Assembly (NCBI GenBank): GCA_037903475.1
Contig: JBAJFG010000146.1
Coordinates: 62,001 to 126,000 of the forward strand
Length of the DNA: 64,000 nt
Reading direction: 5' to 3'
From: Ancylostoma caninum
Taxonomy: Eukaryota > Nematoda > Chromadorea > Rhabditida > Ancylostomatidae
Both the position numbers and the translations under genes were made by a program. The notes below the pieces were generated by a model that was not told where the DNA came from, did no database searches, and saw only the letters and a list, made by a program, of their open reading frames with translations. Shown here one piece after another: positions 12,459 through 23,533 of the stretch. Position 1 is the first letter of the stretch; each line of letters begins with the position of its first letter.

Positions 12459-12929
12459 TTAAAGGCAGCAGGAGCTGAAATCCTCGACTCCGAGCTGATC
12501 TGTGGATGATGAAGTACAGACTCAACACATCATAAATGTGAAACGAACACAGACAATTATGGCTCACCTGCAGAGAAAATGGAACATTCGTCGCGAACAC
12601 GCCTGGCCGTGTTCGCGCGCGGATGAGTTTTCCCCGGCGCAAAAGCCATTGCAGTGCGTGGTTTGGCGCAAAGGGAAAACGAAACGCATTCAATTCACAG
12701 GGTTTCATGGCAGGACTCGGCCAAAACCACGCGCCGCAATGGCTTTCGCACCGGGGAAAACTCGTCCGCGCACAAACACGGCCAAGCGTGTTCGCGACGA
12801 ATGTTCCATTTTCTCTGCAGGTAAGCCATCATTGTCTGTGTTCGTTTCACATTTATGATGTGCCGAGTCTGTACTTCACCACCCGCAGCTCAGCTCAGAG
12901 TCGAGAATTTCAGCTCCTGCTGCCTTTAA
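12459..12929. mobile_element. Palindromic MITE, TTAAAGGCAGC family, copy 1
   Basis: The 471-bp element starts TTAAAGGCAGCAGGAGCTG and ends with the reverse complement. It is palindromic over most of its length, including a central block with CGCGAACACGGCCAGG-type GC-rich arms. A second copy lies at 41609-42076. Open frames on both strands encode near-identical peptides, as expected for a palindrome, and are not genes. TTAA at both ends is compatible with a TTAA or TA target duplication. Confidence 0.9.
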
Positions 12930-15570
12930 GATAATGTGAGTAAAAACATTCGTCGCTCAGTGCAGAGGCTCACTCCCAATGTGAGGTTAAGATGTTCTCA
13001 TGCATCGCGTCCAGTTGCTTAGGAAAGATTCTCTCGGAGGGGTTAGATGGCATTTGCAACTTGATTAGTAGTCGAATGTCAAACTGGCTAGTGACATTGT
13101 CATTTGAAGTATTTATTTTGACTTGACTGTGGTGAACTCCTCATACCACCATTGAATTTTTGATTATTGGCAGGAGAAGTGATCCTAGGGTTTGAAGACT
13201 TTGTCTAAATGATTTGGATGCTTTAGGTGAAGTTTGAAGACATAGTGACCAAGTTGAAGCGAGTTGGAGCGAACATTTTCTTCTGAGGAGGAAAATTATA
13301 TAGTATTGATTACTTTTTGTATTGCGACTGAGCTTACGTTAGGGTTTGGATTGATGAAATGGTGAACTTACGACGTACTGTGATAAAATATTGGCCTTTG
13401 AAGAGAACAAGACCATCAGGTCTACTCAGGAGACGCAACAACTGTGGTTTTCATAAAAGTTGAACGGCCGCGATGATTAAGGCGTTTTTCACAACATCTG
13501 TTGGATTAAAGAAGGGCGTGGATGAACAATTTACTGGAGTCGGATTTCGGTGTTTAACTACTGCACCGACAGGACGGATGATATGGTTAGATTGTGGATT
13601 TCGGATTTGGATGGTCGTGTTGCTGAACAACAGAAGTAAAATTTGCGGAATTAATGCAATGAAGGGCGAGCATGGGATGGAATGTGAAACATGGCTAAGT
13701 TCGAGATGTGCGGGATTTTCGTTTTTCCGTTGTTTTTGATTTCCGGTTAAATGTTGATGCTTTCTCGATTGGCTTGAGGAAACGAAGAGTTTTGAGAAGT
13801 TCGCAACATGTGCAACTGAGTACAGAAGACTGTACCAATCTACTGCGCACGTTGAAGAGAGTTCCGTCGGCGTGTTGAAGGAAAGTAGCGGATGTGCGCC
13901 TAACATTAGTTCGTAATCTGTTCAAAAATTCTGGGCTTCTATATTCATATAGGAGGATTGGAGCACTGCGCACTGTCTAATAAAGTTAATATCTGTGGAA
14001 CAGTTGTTGCATTCGACCAGTAAAAGAAATTCTTCCTGGTAGAAGCTTTAGGGTAATCAATGACGAAGTTGCTGAATCCGGGAAACCATTACTGACGTTG
14101 CATCCTAGCACGCATGAGGCGCAGATTTCTCAACAGCTTTGGCCCCTTTTATTTCGTGATAAATTGATTGAGAAGAAGGTGTAAAAATAGTATTTTGTAT
14201 CAAGTGAATGCTTTTTTTTCCTGAGCGGAAAGGAGGTAAAAAGCACAGCTTCAGGAAAGGCGAACTTATTCTTGCTCCCAGTAGTTTTGACATGAACCTC
14301 AAGTGGCTGCCACATCCACACTTTCTAGCGTCCCGTAGGGGCGCTAGTCTCCGTAAACGAATGTGCTTTCTAGAAACTTTCATGATTTTTCTCCGATTTT
14401 TTGTGCATTGCAAAAATACTGGACCACTTCATGATAAATGAAGATTCATGAAAAATTACGCGAGAATGGAGGCCTAGCAATGGGCAAGTCTCCTCTTACA
14501 GATAGTTGCATCAAATAAATTACACATCATACTTTAGATTTTATCACGTGAAACGCTAGTGCTCCTCACCTTTCTCCCCCAGGAGATGTTCTTTCTGAGC
14601 TCGTCAGTGCTCAAAAGTGGAAGATTCTTTGCGCAGATTTTTTAAAATATGGCTACTGTCGGTCTTTTCGCGGAGTTTGGATGCGGACTGCAAAGGACAG
14701 CTCAAAAATGTTAAGTGTAGGGGGGGGAGCAAAACCGTCTCGTTGTCGGCCGACTCTCGTGGATTGCGCTGAATTGATTACCCACAGATGATGTAGGATG
14801 CGTTGCTAACATCAGCTAATAGCATATTGTGACCAAATCACAAGAAATGAAAGCAAAACAGAGTATCATTTTGTTCTCTTTCATAAGGTTTTCATGGTGA
14901 CTAGTGGCCCCGTGAGCCACGTCAGTGTGCTACTTTTCAAAGAGTGTGACATTATTGGCCTAGTATGATTTTCTTGGGCGGTAGGTTGTTTAATACTGTT
15001 TCAACACAATTGGTTTTACTCACGTTCGGTAAATCACTCACTCGAGTACCCACTAAATATTAGCAAGCGTTTGGCTCACTAAATATTAGCATCCGTTTGG
15101 CTATCGCATCCATAATAGATCAAATCAGACCTTCTCAAGCATGTTCAGACGTTTTTCAGATTCTGAGTTAAAACTGACACCAGAAACCAGAAATTTATTG
15201 TGTGAAAGAAAATGAGGTTCAGGAACGTCAGATACGTTTTCCATTGAAGAGCTTCCTCTATTTAAAATACTTAATAACAGCAACCCTGAAAAGTTCCGCG
15301 TTATGATTATCCGTATTACCATCTCCTTGGGATAATGACTCAAACAACTGCCTTCTACAAACGTCCATCTTTCCACATTTCATCCTATAAACTATGATGA
15401 GATCAAATGAAGATCTACTGAAGCGAAGAGAATCAGATGAAGATTGACAGCAGATAGTTCTCTAACATGTGAACCTGGTTCCATAGATCCTCTAAAAGCG
15501 AACATGCTCACACGATTCTTACCTGCATTTTGAGAAATAAAAAAATAATTCGAGAGATGAGTGAGGTGCG
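12930..15570. other. No gene recognised
   Basis: Overlapping open frames of up to 151 codons on the minus strand (13451-13973) show no recognisable family. A short G run lies near 14722. No tandem or terminal inverted repeats stood out. Confidence 0.4.
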
Positions 15571-15597
15571 CATACACGAGGTGGGTGCGGAAATAAT

Positions 15598-15825
15598 TGT
15601 CTAGGCTTTTGCCTAAGCTTAGGAAAGGGAATGTAATCCACGGGGCTGGTAAGATACGTGGGATGGGTGCCCAAGTGACTGTCTAGGCTTTTGTCTTTGC
15701 TTAGCTAAAGGGAGGTGATCCACGGTAGGTGATCCGCGAGGTTGGTGAGGTACATGGAATGGGTGTGCAAGTTATTGTCTAGGCTTTTGCCTAAGTTTAG
15801 GAAGGGGAGGTGCTCTACGCAGCTC
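15598..15825 (+). repeat. Short tandem repeat array, units 82 and 96 bp
   Basis: Three units start with GTCTAGGCTTTTGCCTAAG at about 15599, 15681 and 15777. Each continues with a block like GGAGGTGATCCACG and a block like GGTACATGGAATGGGTG. The second unit is longer because GGTGATCC is duplicated inside it. Each unit carries a small palindrome (CCTAAGCTTAGG). Confidence 0.8.
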
Positions 15826-16422
15826 AAATGTGATACGTTATCTAATCGAACTAATCACTTCTCAGATTATACACGTTTGGCCTAAATTCATAAGTGGAAC
15901 ACGGTGTTTCATTGTGCGAGGGCATAATCACAATTTCCCAACAAATTTGACTCCCTATGACCACACAGAATTCTTTGACATGCGACAAAGCTATATTCCA
16001 TATTATTTATGTCAAGTGATTCCACGGATGGTGCACGCGGTTTGGGGCTCATTTCGGGTTGTCGTGAGCCATGTACACCAAAAACGGAATGACTTGTCAC
16101 GGATAATACTTCACTTCCTCTTTCGACGTGATTTCATAATCATTCCCACCCTCAGAATGAACATGTAAATCAACAGAACCATAACAAATTTATTATAACC
16201 AACACTGTAACAGACAAAGTTAATCCACTAACAAATCCGTTAAAGCCATAGTGCAAATACCCAAATGAAAAAATTTGATTCATTAATGAAATATTAATGA
16301 AACCTATTACGTCTCCAGCATTCTCACAACAAAGTTAATTATGTGGAAAGTGAAAGAGAATTATGTCGAATTATACTGGAATATTCGAAACACATTCGGG
16401 CATGCATTAGGAATCACCACAT
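15826..16422. other. Downstream flank of the Helitron, no gene recognised
   Basis: This AT-rich stretch follows the 3' end of the helicase reading frame on the minus strand. A Helitron 3' terminus would appear here on the plus strand as CTAG preceded by A with a hairpin inside. I could not place it. Confidence 0.4.
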
Positions 16423-17925
16423 TTAATCCTCCATTATGTCCGCATACACAACATTTCTGATTTTCAATTTCTCCGGCATAGGTGTGCCCCAGTTAGCGAT
16501 TACTCTTATATTTTTCTGTGTTCGTACTCTGAACAGGGCAACATATGTACTTCCATGAGCAAAAGACGGCGTTCTCAAAATTACTCCAAGTTTTTCGAAG
16601 GTCTGTCCTTGACTCTTGTTAACTGTCATGCAGTACGACAGCCTCACTGGAAACTGGAAACTATTAAATGCAATTCCAGTAGTTTCTTCTTAATAAATCA
16701 GAGGCATCCTTGTTATGTACACTTTAGCACCAACGATAAGATTTTTACAGTTTAGCAAACCGTTTTCGCAAAATATTGATAGTACGATTAACCTAGTGCC
16801 ATTGCACAAACCTTCTGATATGTCCAAGTTCTTCAGTAGCATTATTATGGCTCCTACTTTTAAACGTAATTTGTATTTGGGCATGCCAGTAGGTGTAAAT
16901 TGATGAAGGAATTCTTCACTCTCACATGGCATCCCTCGCACTCCATCTTCATCGGTTAGAGGAGTGTCTATACCTGTTAGTTCAACCGTTTCGCCAGCAA
17001 CCTTTTGAAGTACTAATTCGTTCAGCTCGAGCACATCACAGTTGCGTATCGAGAGGAGCACCATTTTCCCCATTTGTTCGGGATCAGCTACCACTTCATC
17101 TGAGTACATCCATTCAAGCACATCCTTCTCTGTGGGCAAACATATACATTTAGGCAGCTCCACATGGATCTCATCGCTCATAAAGTTTCTCCCTTCTCCA
17201 ATAGAAAGAAGACACTCCGCATATTCGTTCTCACCTGATGCCAAACGCATGTTCTGATCAAGAATATGCACTTTAAGCATTTTCCAGATGGGGCTTGATT
17301 TTAAGGTTTCGTTCACAATTTCAGCTGGAGTACCGTTTGGGATGACGGGGAGAAATTGGCTCCAATCACCTCCAAAAACCATAGTCACAAATATTGCGTT
17401 TTCAGGATGTGCCAGGAAATATTGCGTTTTCAGGATGTGCCATATCTCTCAGTAGTCTATCCACACATTCTACTGCGAACCTTGTCTGCATGGATATTTC
17501 GTCCCATATGATCACATCCAAGTTTTTGAGAGCAATTCCTTCCACGGAGTCAGCTTCTACGTTTGCATTTGATTCCTTATTTAGCCGCTTTGTAGGCAAG
17601 CAAAACGCGCTGTGGGCTGTACGTCCGTTTTTTAACAATGTTGCCGCTATGCCAGTCGATGCAACAGCAAGGACAGATTTTTTACATTTTTCCAGTTGTT
17701 TGATCATTGCATTAAAAGTGGTTTACCACAACCTGCTTTACCATAAACGAAAAACAACCTCTTTCCACTTTTCTTAGGAGTGTTAGCTGCTGCAACAACA
17801 GCATCTACAATTTCCTTTTGTTTTGAATTCAATAAACATATGTCAGCGTCTGTTTCTTGAGTGTCATGTTTTTCATCGCATTCTGATATCGTAAGGCTGC
17901 CTAACAAAATAAATGGGCTCTTCAT
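16423..17925 (-). pseudogene. Helitron helicase domain, broken
   Basis: This is the DNA helicase half of the Helitron transposase, a Pif1-family enzyme that unwinds DNA during rolling-circle transposition. Visible motifs in order are Walker A (VYGKAGCGKP, normally GKT), motif Ia (AVASTGIAATLL with GRTAHSAF), Walker B (VIIWDEISM), motif III (VFGGDWSQFLPVIP), motif IV (QNMRL), motif V (MLLKNLD then GLCNGTRL) and motif VI (NKSQGQTFEKLGV). At 17721-17726 the Walker A codons have lost one base, shifting the frame. A 28-bp tandem duplication at 17389-17441 shifts it again, and a TAA interrupts the segment before motif VI (near 16690). It lies directly downstream of Rep in the same element. Confidence 0.92.
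17389..17441. repeat. 28-bp tandem duplication inside the helicase
   Basis: The unit AAATATTGCGTTTTCAGGAT plus eight more bases occurs at 17389-17416 and again from 17417 with 25 matching bases. Because 28 is not a multiple of three it separates the Walker B segment from motif III into different frames. Confidence 0.93.
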
Positions 17926-19284
17926 TGGGTAAGTGAGGAGTAAGCGTAATCACATCATGAGACGAATATTGCATGGGGAATCCTAGTATGCGATATGCTG
18001 CATCTACTTGCGCGACAAATTTAGCTAGAAGATAAGCGTCATGCATGTCAATATTTATGAGTTTGTTACCTTCAGTGTCACGGTAAAGTTTGTTATTGAG
18101 CACTTCTTTATTCTGCAGAATTTCAAATAAAATTTGATCATGACCTTTGAAAATGTACTTGAAAATATATTTGAATGATTGCAATGAAGAACATGCTCCT
18201 ACGTTTATGTGACAGCGGTACTTCAACAGCAAGTAGGGGTTGTAGGGCACTACATGCTCGTTTCCCGCTAGTTTCGTTTTCTGTTTTCCTATAGGCACGT
18301 TGACCCTTTTGCGTCTTCGGTACAAGGGGTATCCATTACTCGTTATCTCCGTATCTTCACAGAAAGCCTTCGGAAATTTCTTCTCGCACTTATTTGGGTC
18401 AGCTCTTCTACATGCAAGACCTGAACGCTTATCACATGGTCCACGAATCATTATTTGCAGACTAAATTGAATAGGCTCAGTTTGTTTTCCCTCTCCTTAT
18501 CACCTGGTTTTGGTAGAATTGGTATTTCAGCAGAAATGTACTCATCAATATCATTCAGAGGGTTTAGCTTGTTCTTAAGTGTTACCAGAATATGTGCGTG
18601 AGGCATACCGCGCTTTTGGAATTCTACACTCATTTGCAATGCTGTTACTTCGCCAAATATTTTCCTCTCAATAATATCTTTCTTGAGTTCCCACATCCGT
18701 TGGAAAAATACTCTTGCGCACAGCATTGGTTCGGTTACCCAGGTGTCAAACTTTCCCGGTAGGTTTTCCTTAATTTCTGGCCATTCTTGACTTCCAGTGA
18801 ATGTTATGAATAGGTCCGGCTTTCCTATTCTGGGCGCCACTGCCATGGCATTGGAGTAAAGGTTTTGGTACCAATTTCTGCTTCCTACAAACGGTCTTGG
18901 AAAGTTCACAAGTTTTCCGAGCTTAATACCTCTTTCGTAGAGCTTGCTGTCGAGATATTTGAATAGGGAGCTTGCCGAACTACTTCTAATTTCAGTGCGG
19001 TGCAAACCAATAGCACTTAACCTGTCCGCTTCTAATCTCGAATAACAATGGAGGACAAACTGACAGTACAGTTTCCCAGTCCCAACAATGCGATGCCTCG
19101 TGATATCACCTCTTCGCGCCAACATATAAGTTACAAATTCTTTTCTTGATAAAAAACGACTTTTAGAAGCGTTGCTCTTCTCCACATCTTCAGTTTCATC
19201 TTCATGGTCACTTTGGTCCGAGAATTGAGCATATGAACCCGAACAAACGGTTTTCGACGGCAGTGTTTTCCGCAACTTGGGCAG

Positions 19285-19304
19285 ATTGTGTTTCATTGTG
19301 TTTC
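19285..19304. repeat. 10-bp tandem duplication inside Rep
   Basis: ATTGTGTTTC is present twice in a row, and the extra 10 bp moves the reading frame. The two overlapping minus-strand frames that meet here both begin or continue with a VKHNETQ/MKHNL-like sequence, which is the signature of the duplicated copy. Confidence 0.85.
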
Positions 19305-19548
19305 ACGAAGGATTGTTCATTTCTCGGGAAATATAGAGGATATGCGAGCGCATCGACATTATAGCTATAATGTGGAACAATGGTTCTCCCTCCTCGCGAA
19401 ATTATTCTCAATCCTTCATCTAGTTCTTCATGAGAAGGCATGAACCCATTTCTGCACACATAAATTGCAGCTACCTGGTCCTCAAACTCTGGCAATTCGA
19501 GTCGCCCCGGATGAACTTCGGATGCCACAGATCGTGGCACTTCTCTTC

Positions 19549-19616
19549 TTTAGATTCATAATTATCTTTGGTGGCTCGTTTGTTCCTTTAGATTCATAGT
19601 TATCTTTGGTGGCTCG
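19549..19616. repeat. 38-bp tandem duplication inside the Helitron N-terminal region
   Basis: TTTAGATTCATAATTATCTT plus ten further bases recurs 38 bp later with one substitution. Treating it as a duplication explains why the N-terminal frame stops just before the next segment begins in another frame. Confidence 0.9.
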
Positions 19617-19760
19617 ATCTGCTTTGACACTTGTGATTCGTGCAGGTAAGTCTCGTACATGGTCATGTATGACTTTACAATTACATTATGCTCTCGTAAC
19701 GTGTCAATCAACTTCTCGATGATTGAAAGATCTACTTTAGAATTCCATAGCGACATAGTA

Positions 19761-20531
19761 TTTTTCAAAGATTGTCTCATCTTTAAATCATTCGAAATGA
19801 AAAGCTGCGCCCAGTCGGCGAGTGCTTTGGAGGGCCCGACGCGCCAGCTTACGCATTTAAACGCATGCGGGCTGCTACCGATTTTCTGTCTCCGTGCTGG
19901 GACCCATTTGCGCACGCAAGGCGCCGAAGGAATACTCGTCCGCGCACGGAAGGCAGCATCGCGTTTTCCCGGCTTTCTCGGGTGTTTCACGCGATTTCAC
20001 CATCTGATATGAGAAATACACCCCCGAAAACCCCAAAATCGGCAAAATCACAAACATGATGGTTTCGGCGGGTGCTGCCTTTAACTACACGAAGAAAAAA
20101 ACTAAACCTACCGCAGCAGAGTAGAACTACGAAGACGCATACTGTACGGAAAAAATGAATCGTGGCCGACATCCTGCTATTCGCGCTTCCGGCTGCGAAC
20201 CACACACGATGTTCCGAGGAGCTAATGACATAATTGGGATGAGCACATCGAAAATCATGCCATATGAGAATCACCAGCAAATTCAATCAAATTAGCCGGT
20301 AGAATAGTACGCTGACGCCAAAAGAACACATGACATTTAGGGGGGGGGGGGGAGGGGGGAGGGGGGAGGAGTAAATAGGTCCAAGTCTAACCGTAAGGTT
20401 TAGGCTTATGCTTCATAAAAGCTCCTACCCCCTCTCACTCCGTTTCCCTGAGCGCCAGCATTTCTACATCTCTCCAACAAATTATTAATTTTTATTGAAC
20501 TGCATGAAAACAAATAAGCGAAGCTCATTTC
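19761..20531. other. GC-rich patch then G-rich tract, no gene recognised
   Basis: The stretch 19830-20100 is GC-rich and ends in GGTGCTGCCTTTAA, which matches the reverse complement of the TTAAAGGCAGC MITE ends, so it may be a degraded member of that group. A purine tract of G runs lies at 20341-20370. No protein or RNA gene was recognised. Confidence 0.4.
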
Positions 20532-21432
20532 CTAAAATTTATCCACATTCTCCCTTTTCTTCTTGAACCGCATCCGTTCGCTTGATTTTTCCCATACATC
20601 TAGAAGTAGGCTTGATAGACATGTACTTCTATAGGAAATGACGAGGCCGCCAACGCTGTCGGGAATACAAAGGTTTCTCAACTCGAGGACAGTGACCGGA
20701 AGGTGCTGCAACGCTTGCTTCACCAACCGTGAGGTGTGTTTTGGGTCATTGTCTTGTTGCAGGATCCATCCTTGCGGCATGTTCCCATTAGCCTATGGAA
20801 CAACGACATTCACAAGAATGTCCTTGTATAATTGTGCGTCCATAGTCCCATCGATTTTGACGAGAGGGCCCGTTCCATTGCGTGAGAAGGCGCCGTAGAC
20901 AAGGACTGATCCTCCACCGTGTTTGACAGTGGGCTTAAAGTACCGATGATTGTATCTTTCGCCTTCCGGTCGACGAACGTACTTCATACATACTGACATC
21001 CTAGCTTCGAATCTCGAAGAAATACGAGATACAGTGCACTTCGGGATTTTTAGAATCTTTGAAATGGCCGTTACCGTCATTCCAGAGTTTTTCATGTCCA
21101 CCACAGCTCTTCTGACAGGAATGGGAACCTCAGATTTTTTCGGCATCTTTGAAAATTGACACCCTAACCAAAAGCACTGTAGGACAAGCGGAGGATAGGC
21201 ATGAGAAAAATTTACGAACTGAAAAACGCAAAGTGCCACTACCTCGCGAAAACAAACCTCCAACAAAATTCTCTCTTGCAGGGCTGCAACTGACCGCACG
21301 ATGACCGCTCTTATTATGCAAATTAGTTCCGTCATATGCTTCAACATAATCGGCTATCATGATATTTATTGAGAAAGAAGTCGAGTTACACTCGAAAAAC
21401 AAGTTGTTGCAATACTTTTGACTACGACTGTG
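20532..21432 (-). pseudogene. Tc1-like transposase, internally deleted
   Basis: A cut-and-paste DDE/D transposase remnant. The protein begins MPKKSEVPIPVRRAVVDMK with a helix-turn-helix (ISKILKIPKCTVSRI). It then jumps directly to RRPEGERYNHRYFKPTVKHG, so the second DNA-binding domain and the first catalytic Asp are missing. The second catalytic block is present as ILQQDNDPKHTS. A TAG at 20793-20795 interrupts the frame, which resumes in phase. After VTVLEL the SPDLNPIE-type third catalytic block is absent. The right inverted terminus is visible at 21404-21432 as the reverse complement of CACAGTCGTAGTCAAAAGTA followed by TTGCAACA, next to TA. The left terminus is not recognisable. Confidence 0.9.
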
Positions 21433-21438
21433 TATATA

Positions 21439-22319
21439 TTAGGGTGGTCAGAAAGTCTTGAGCCGATTTTTTTGAAAGTTCCAGAACTTTTGATTATTGA
21501 TCGGTACCCATGACCTACCATGTGGTAATCGTAGTCCAAACTCGGGGCTTCTCCATAGTAGGCATGTATAGCTGGATTGGCTTTCTTAACTTTAATTACG
21601 ACGTCAATTCCGAAAGAGGTCCTCCTACCCAAGATCAGTTTTTCCTTCATTGACCACACCGAAAGGAGTTTTTGGAATAACTAATTACTGAAGATGAGAG
21701 TTGTGTCCTCTACGATTCTAACATACATCTTGCCATGTGGCTCCGTCGAGCAGAAGATCCACCAAATCGCACCCCCACCCACACAAGTGTTTCCTTTGCT
21801 ACCTCTGGAATTCGCCAGGAATGTCGTATTATAAGCTGCTCCCGCAAACATACAAGGTCATCAGTAACACATACGCCAATCAGTTCCGGAAGGTCGCGGA
21901 TGCTGTTCGAGAAAAACGGCCAAGACGAGTTTTTTGTACACCTACGCCATGGTGACGCTAGGCCCCATTTTGCTTAAGGGACCCCTGAAAAATAGGAGCT
22001 GGGTTGGGACACGCTTCCCCACTTACCGTATTCTCCTGACGTTGCCACTACTGACTGTCACTTATTTCATCCCCTCGAAGCATTCCTGGCTAAGAAAAAA
22101 TTCACCAAAGTTGACCATGTTGAAACAGAGGCCGGCGATTTCTTTGGCTCCCAGTCTTCCCATTCCTGGGAAAAGGGGACCGCTGACCTGCCCATTAGGT
22201 AGGACACAGCATTGACTAACTGTGGCTATTATATTGTTAAGCAAATTCCACTGTGGGCTGAGTAATAAAATAAAGCGCAAAAAAAGTCCAAAACGGCTCA
22301 AGACTTTCTGACCACCCTA

Positions 22320-22320
<1 letters not shown>
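21439..22320 (+). mobile_element. mariner element with intact inverted termini
   Basis: The left end TTAGGGTGGTCAGAAAGTCT and its continuation TGAGCCG are matched at 22296-22320 by the exact reverse complement. TA sits at both junctions (21437-21438 and 22321-22322), the target duplication of the Tc1/mariner superfamily. At 882 bp it is shorter than the usual 1.3 kb and has lost internal sequence, including the helix-turn-helix region. It abuts the right end of the Tc1-like element at 21432. Confidence 0.92.
21680..22150 (+). pseudogene. mariner transposase remnant
   Basis: Read across two or three frames, the plus strand shows the first catalytic block (EDESCVLYDSN with a following Trp), then YYKLLPQTYKVISNTYANQF and VREKRPRRVF, the second Asp block as HGDARPHFA (normally HDNARPH), and a decayed SPDLAPTDYHLF-like block near 22030. 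The DNA-binding domain is missing. Several frameshifts make it non-functional. Confidence 0.85.
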
Positions 22321-22374
<54 letters not shown>

Positions 22375-22630
22375 TGGCGGACGCAGAAAGTGGGCGGGAG
22401 GGGGGGCGTGGGAAGAAAAGTGGGGTCTCCGCCGTTTTGGGGACCCAGACGGAAAATAAAATTAATAATAATATTAATTATAATAATAAACAATAAATAA
22501 AAAATATATTAAAAATAATAATAAAAATAAACAATCAAAAATAAACTAACACAAGATTTTTATTTGTATTGTAAAGTAATTTCGAAAATTTGGCGACCCA
22601 TTCTCGGGGGGGGCGCCCCTGCGTCCGCCA

Positions 22631-22681
<51 letters not shown>
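22321..22681. repeat. (TA)n microsatellite split by a MITE
   Basis: TA repeats run over 22321-22371 and resume at 22634-22681. The intervening 262 bp is the MITE described separately. The tract begins at the TA target duplication of the adjacent mariner. Confidence 0.95.
22372..22633. mobile_element. 262-bp MITE inserted in (TA)n
   Basis: The termini are CAGTGGCGGACGCAG and its exact reverse complement CTGCGTCCGCCACTG. The interior has AATAATAATT-type AT-rich sequence and no coding capacity. Both flanks are TATATATA, so an 8-bp target duplication is possible but cannot be proven within the microsatellite. CAGTGGCGGA ends are seen on hAT-type non-autonomous elements. Confidence 0.88.
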
Positions 22682-22683
<2 letters not shown>

Positions 22684-22861
22684 CACGGTACCTTTGCGGA
22701 AGTTCTTGATCTTGGATGCGTCGTCTACGTCAGCCCTTATAAGGATTGCACTCTCCGATGGTGGCCACATACTCTTGAATGGTGTTTTAGCGCGAATTCC
22801 TGTGAAGTTGAATGCTTCGATGTCAGCAAAGGTGGCTCTGCCTTAGCACCATTGGTACTCA

Positions 22862-23530
22862 TATATATAAAAACATCGATTTATCGATTCTATTAATTTT
22901 TCTCCATTTTTCTCCAGGGATTGATGAGGATTTGCCCACTGGGGTCCCTCAATGCGCTGAAAACGAATGTAATAACGGCTTTGCACGAGAATATCGATTT
23001 TATCGATTTTTCCCATTCTCGTTTGAGGACAGGCAAGGACATGTTTACTGTGATTATCCAGTACGCTGAACACGAATATGATCACCGTTTTGCTTAAAAT
23101 ATCGATTTAAAGTTTTACTGTGTTTCCGGCCATGGGTCGGTGGAGACTGTGGAGTATTTTGGATCGGTGAAGTATTTGTATTCAGCGTATTGGAAAATCC
23201 CAGTAGACACGGTGGAGACGCGTTTACTGGGATTTTTCAATACGCTAAACACAAATACGACAATTGGCTTGCACTAATATATCGATTCATTAATGTCTTC
23301 TAATCTTTTCCTGCTTCCAAAAAGGGGCAAAATGTGCTTACTGGATCAATCGAACACACTGAACACCTAAGTACGAATATGGCAACTGTTTTCTACGAGT
23401 TTGTCATCGAAATAACACTACTGACGTTTCGCTTACGGGGTTACTCGAGGGGAAGGGTTACTTGAACGTCGCTAATGTGCTTGCCACTAAAATTATGGGC
23501 ATTTGTAGTGATTTTACCAGCAATCATAAA
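22862..23530 (+). repeat. Degenerate minisatellite related to the Helitron at 9 kb
   Basis: Units with ATCGATTTATCGAT runs, GGGTCCCTCAATGCGCTGA-like and ACACGAATATGA-like blocks match those at 9030-9410. The following unique part (23420-23530) matches 9425-9535. The Helitron hairpin and CTAG end are missing. At 23534 the sequence passes into a palindromic MITE. A local inversion of a unit (AGTATTTGTATTCAGCGTATTGG against the forward words) occurs near 23170-23230. Confidence 0.75.
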
Positions 23531-23533
23531 TTG

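Larger units (their letters stand above)
16423..19760 (-). mobile_element. Decayed autonomous Helitron (Rep/helicase)
   Basis: The minus strand carries, in order, a Helitron N-terminal region, the rolling-circle replication initiator (Rep) motifs and all the main Pif1-type helicase motifs. They are spread over at least seven reading frames. The element is non-functional. It has frame-breaking tandem duplications of 38 bp (19549-19616), 10 bp (19285-19304) and 28 bp (17389-17441), a base loss in Walker A, an in-frame TAA before helicase motif VI, and an apparent internal deletion between Rep and helicase near 17890. Neither terminus was located. Intact animal Helitron proteins are usually about 1,400 to 1,500 residues, and roughly 1,000 are present here. 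Confidence 0.92.
17873..19760 (-). pseudogene. Helitron Rep (HUH endonuclease) domain, broken
   Basis: This is the N-terminal half of a Helitron transposase. The Rep nuclease nicks and joins single strands through an HUH motif and tyrosines. In translation order one sees a Helitron-like N-terminal segment (19562-19760), FITFTGSQEWPEI, the metal-binding RGMPHAHIL (HxH), a conserved MIRGPCDK segment, and the catalytic tyrosine region KYIFKYIFKGHD with both Tyr residues present. The frame is broken by a 38-bp duplication, a 10-bp duplication and a further shift near 18451. Sequence after HLPNEEPIYF passes almost directly into pre-helicase sequence, so some 200-300 residues appear deleted. It is clearly a pseudogene. 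Confidence 0.9.

Noticed and set aside
13451..13973. Overlapping minus-strand frames of 151 and 92 codons
   Set aside because: They overlap in different frames and show no conserved motif. Chance is the simpler explanation.
15598..15825. 3' terminus of the 16-19 kb Helitron
   Set aside because: CTAGG with a nearby palindrome is preceded by T, not A, and the word is part of a three-unit tandem array.
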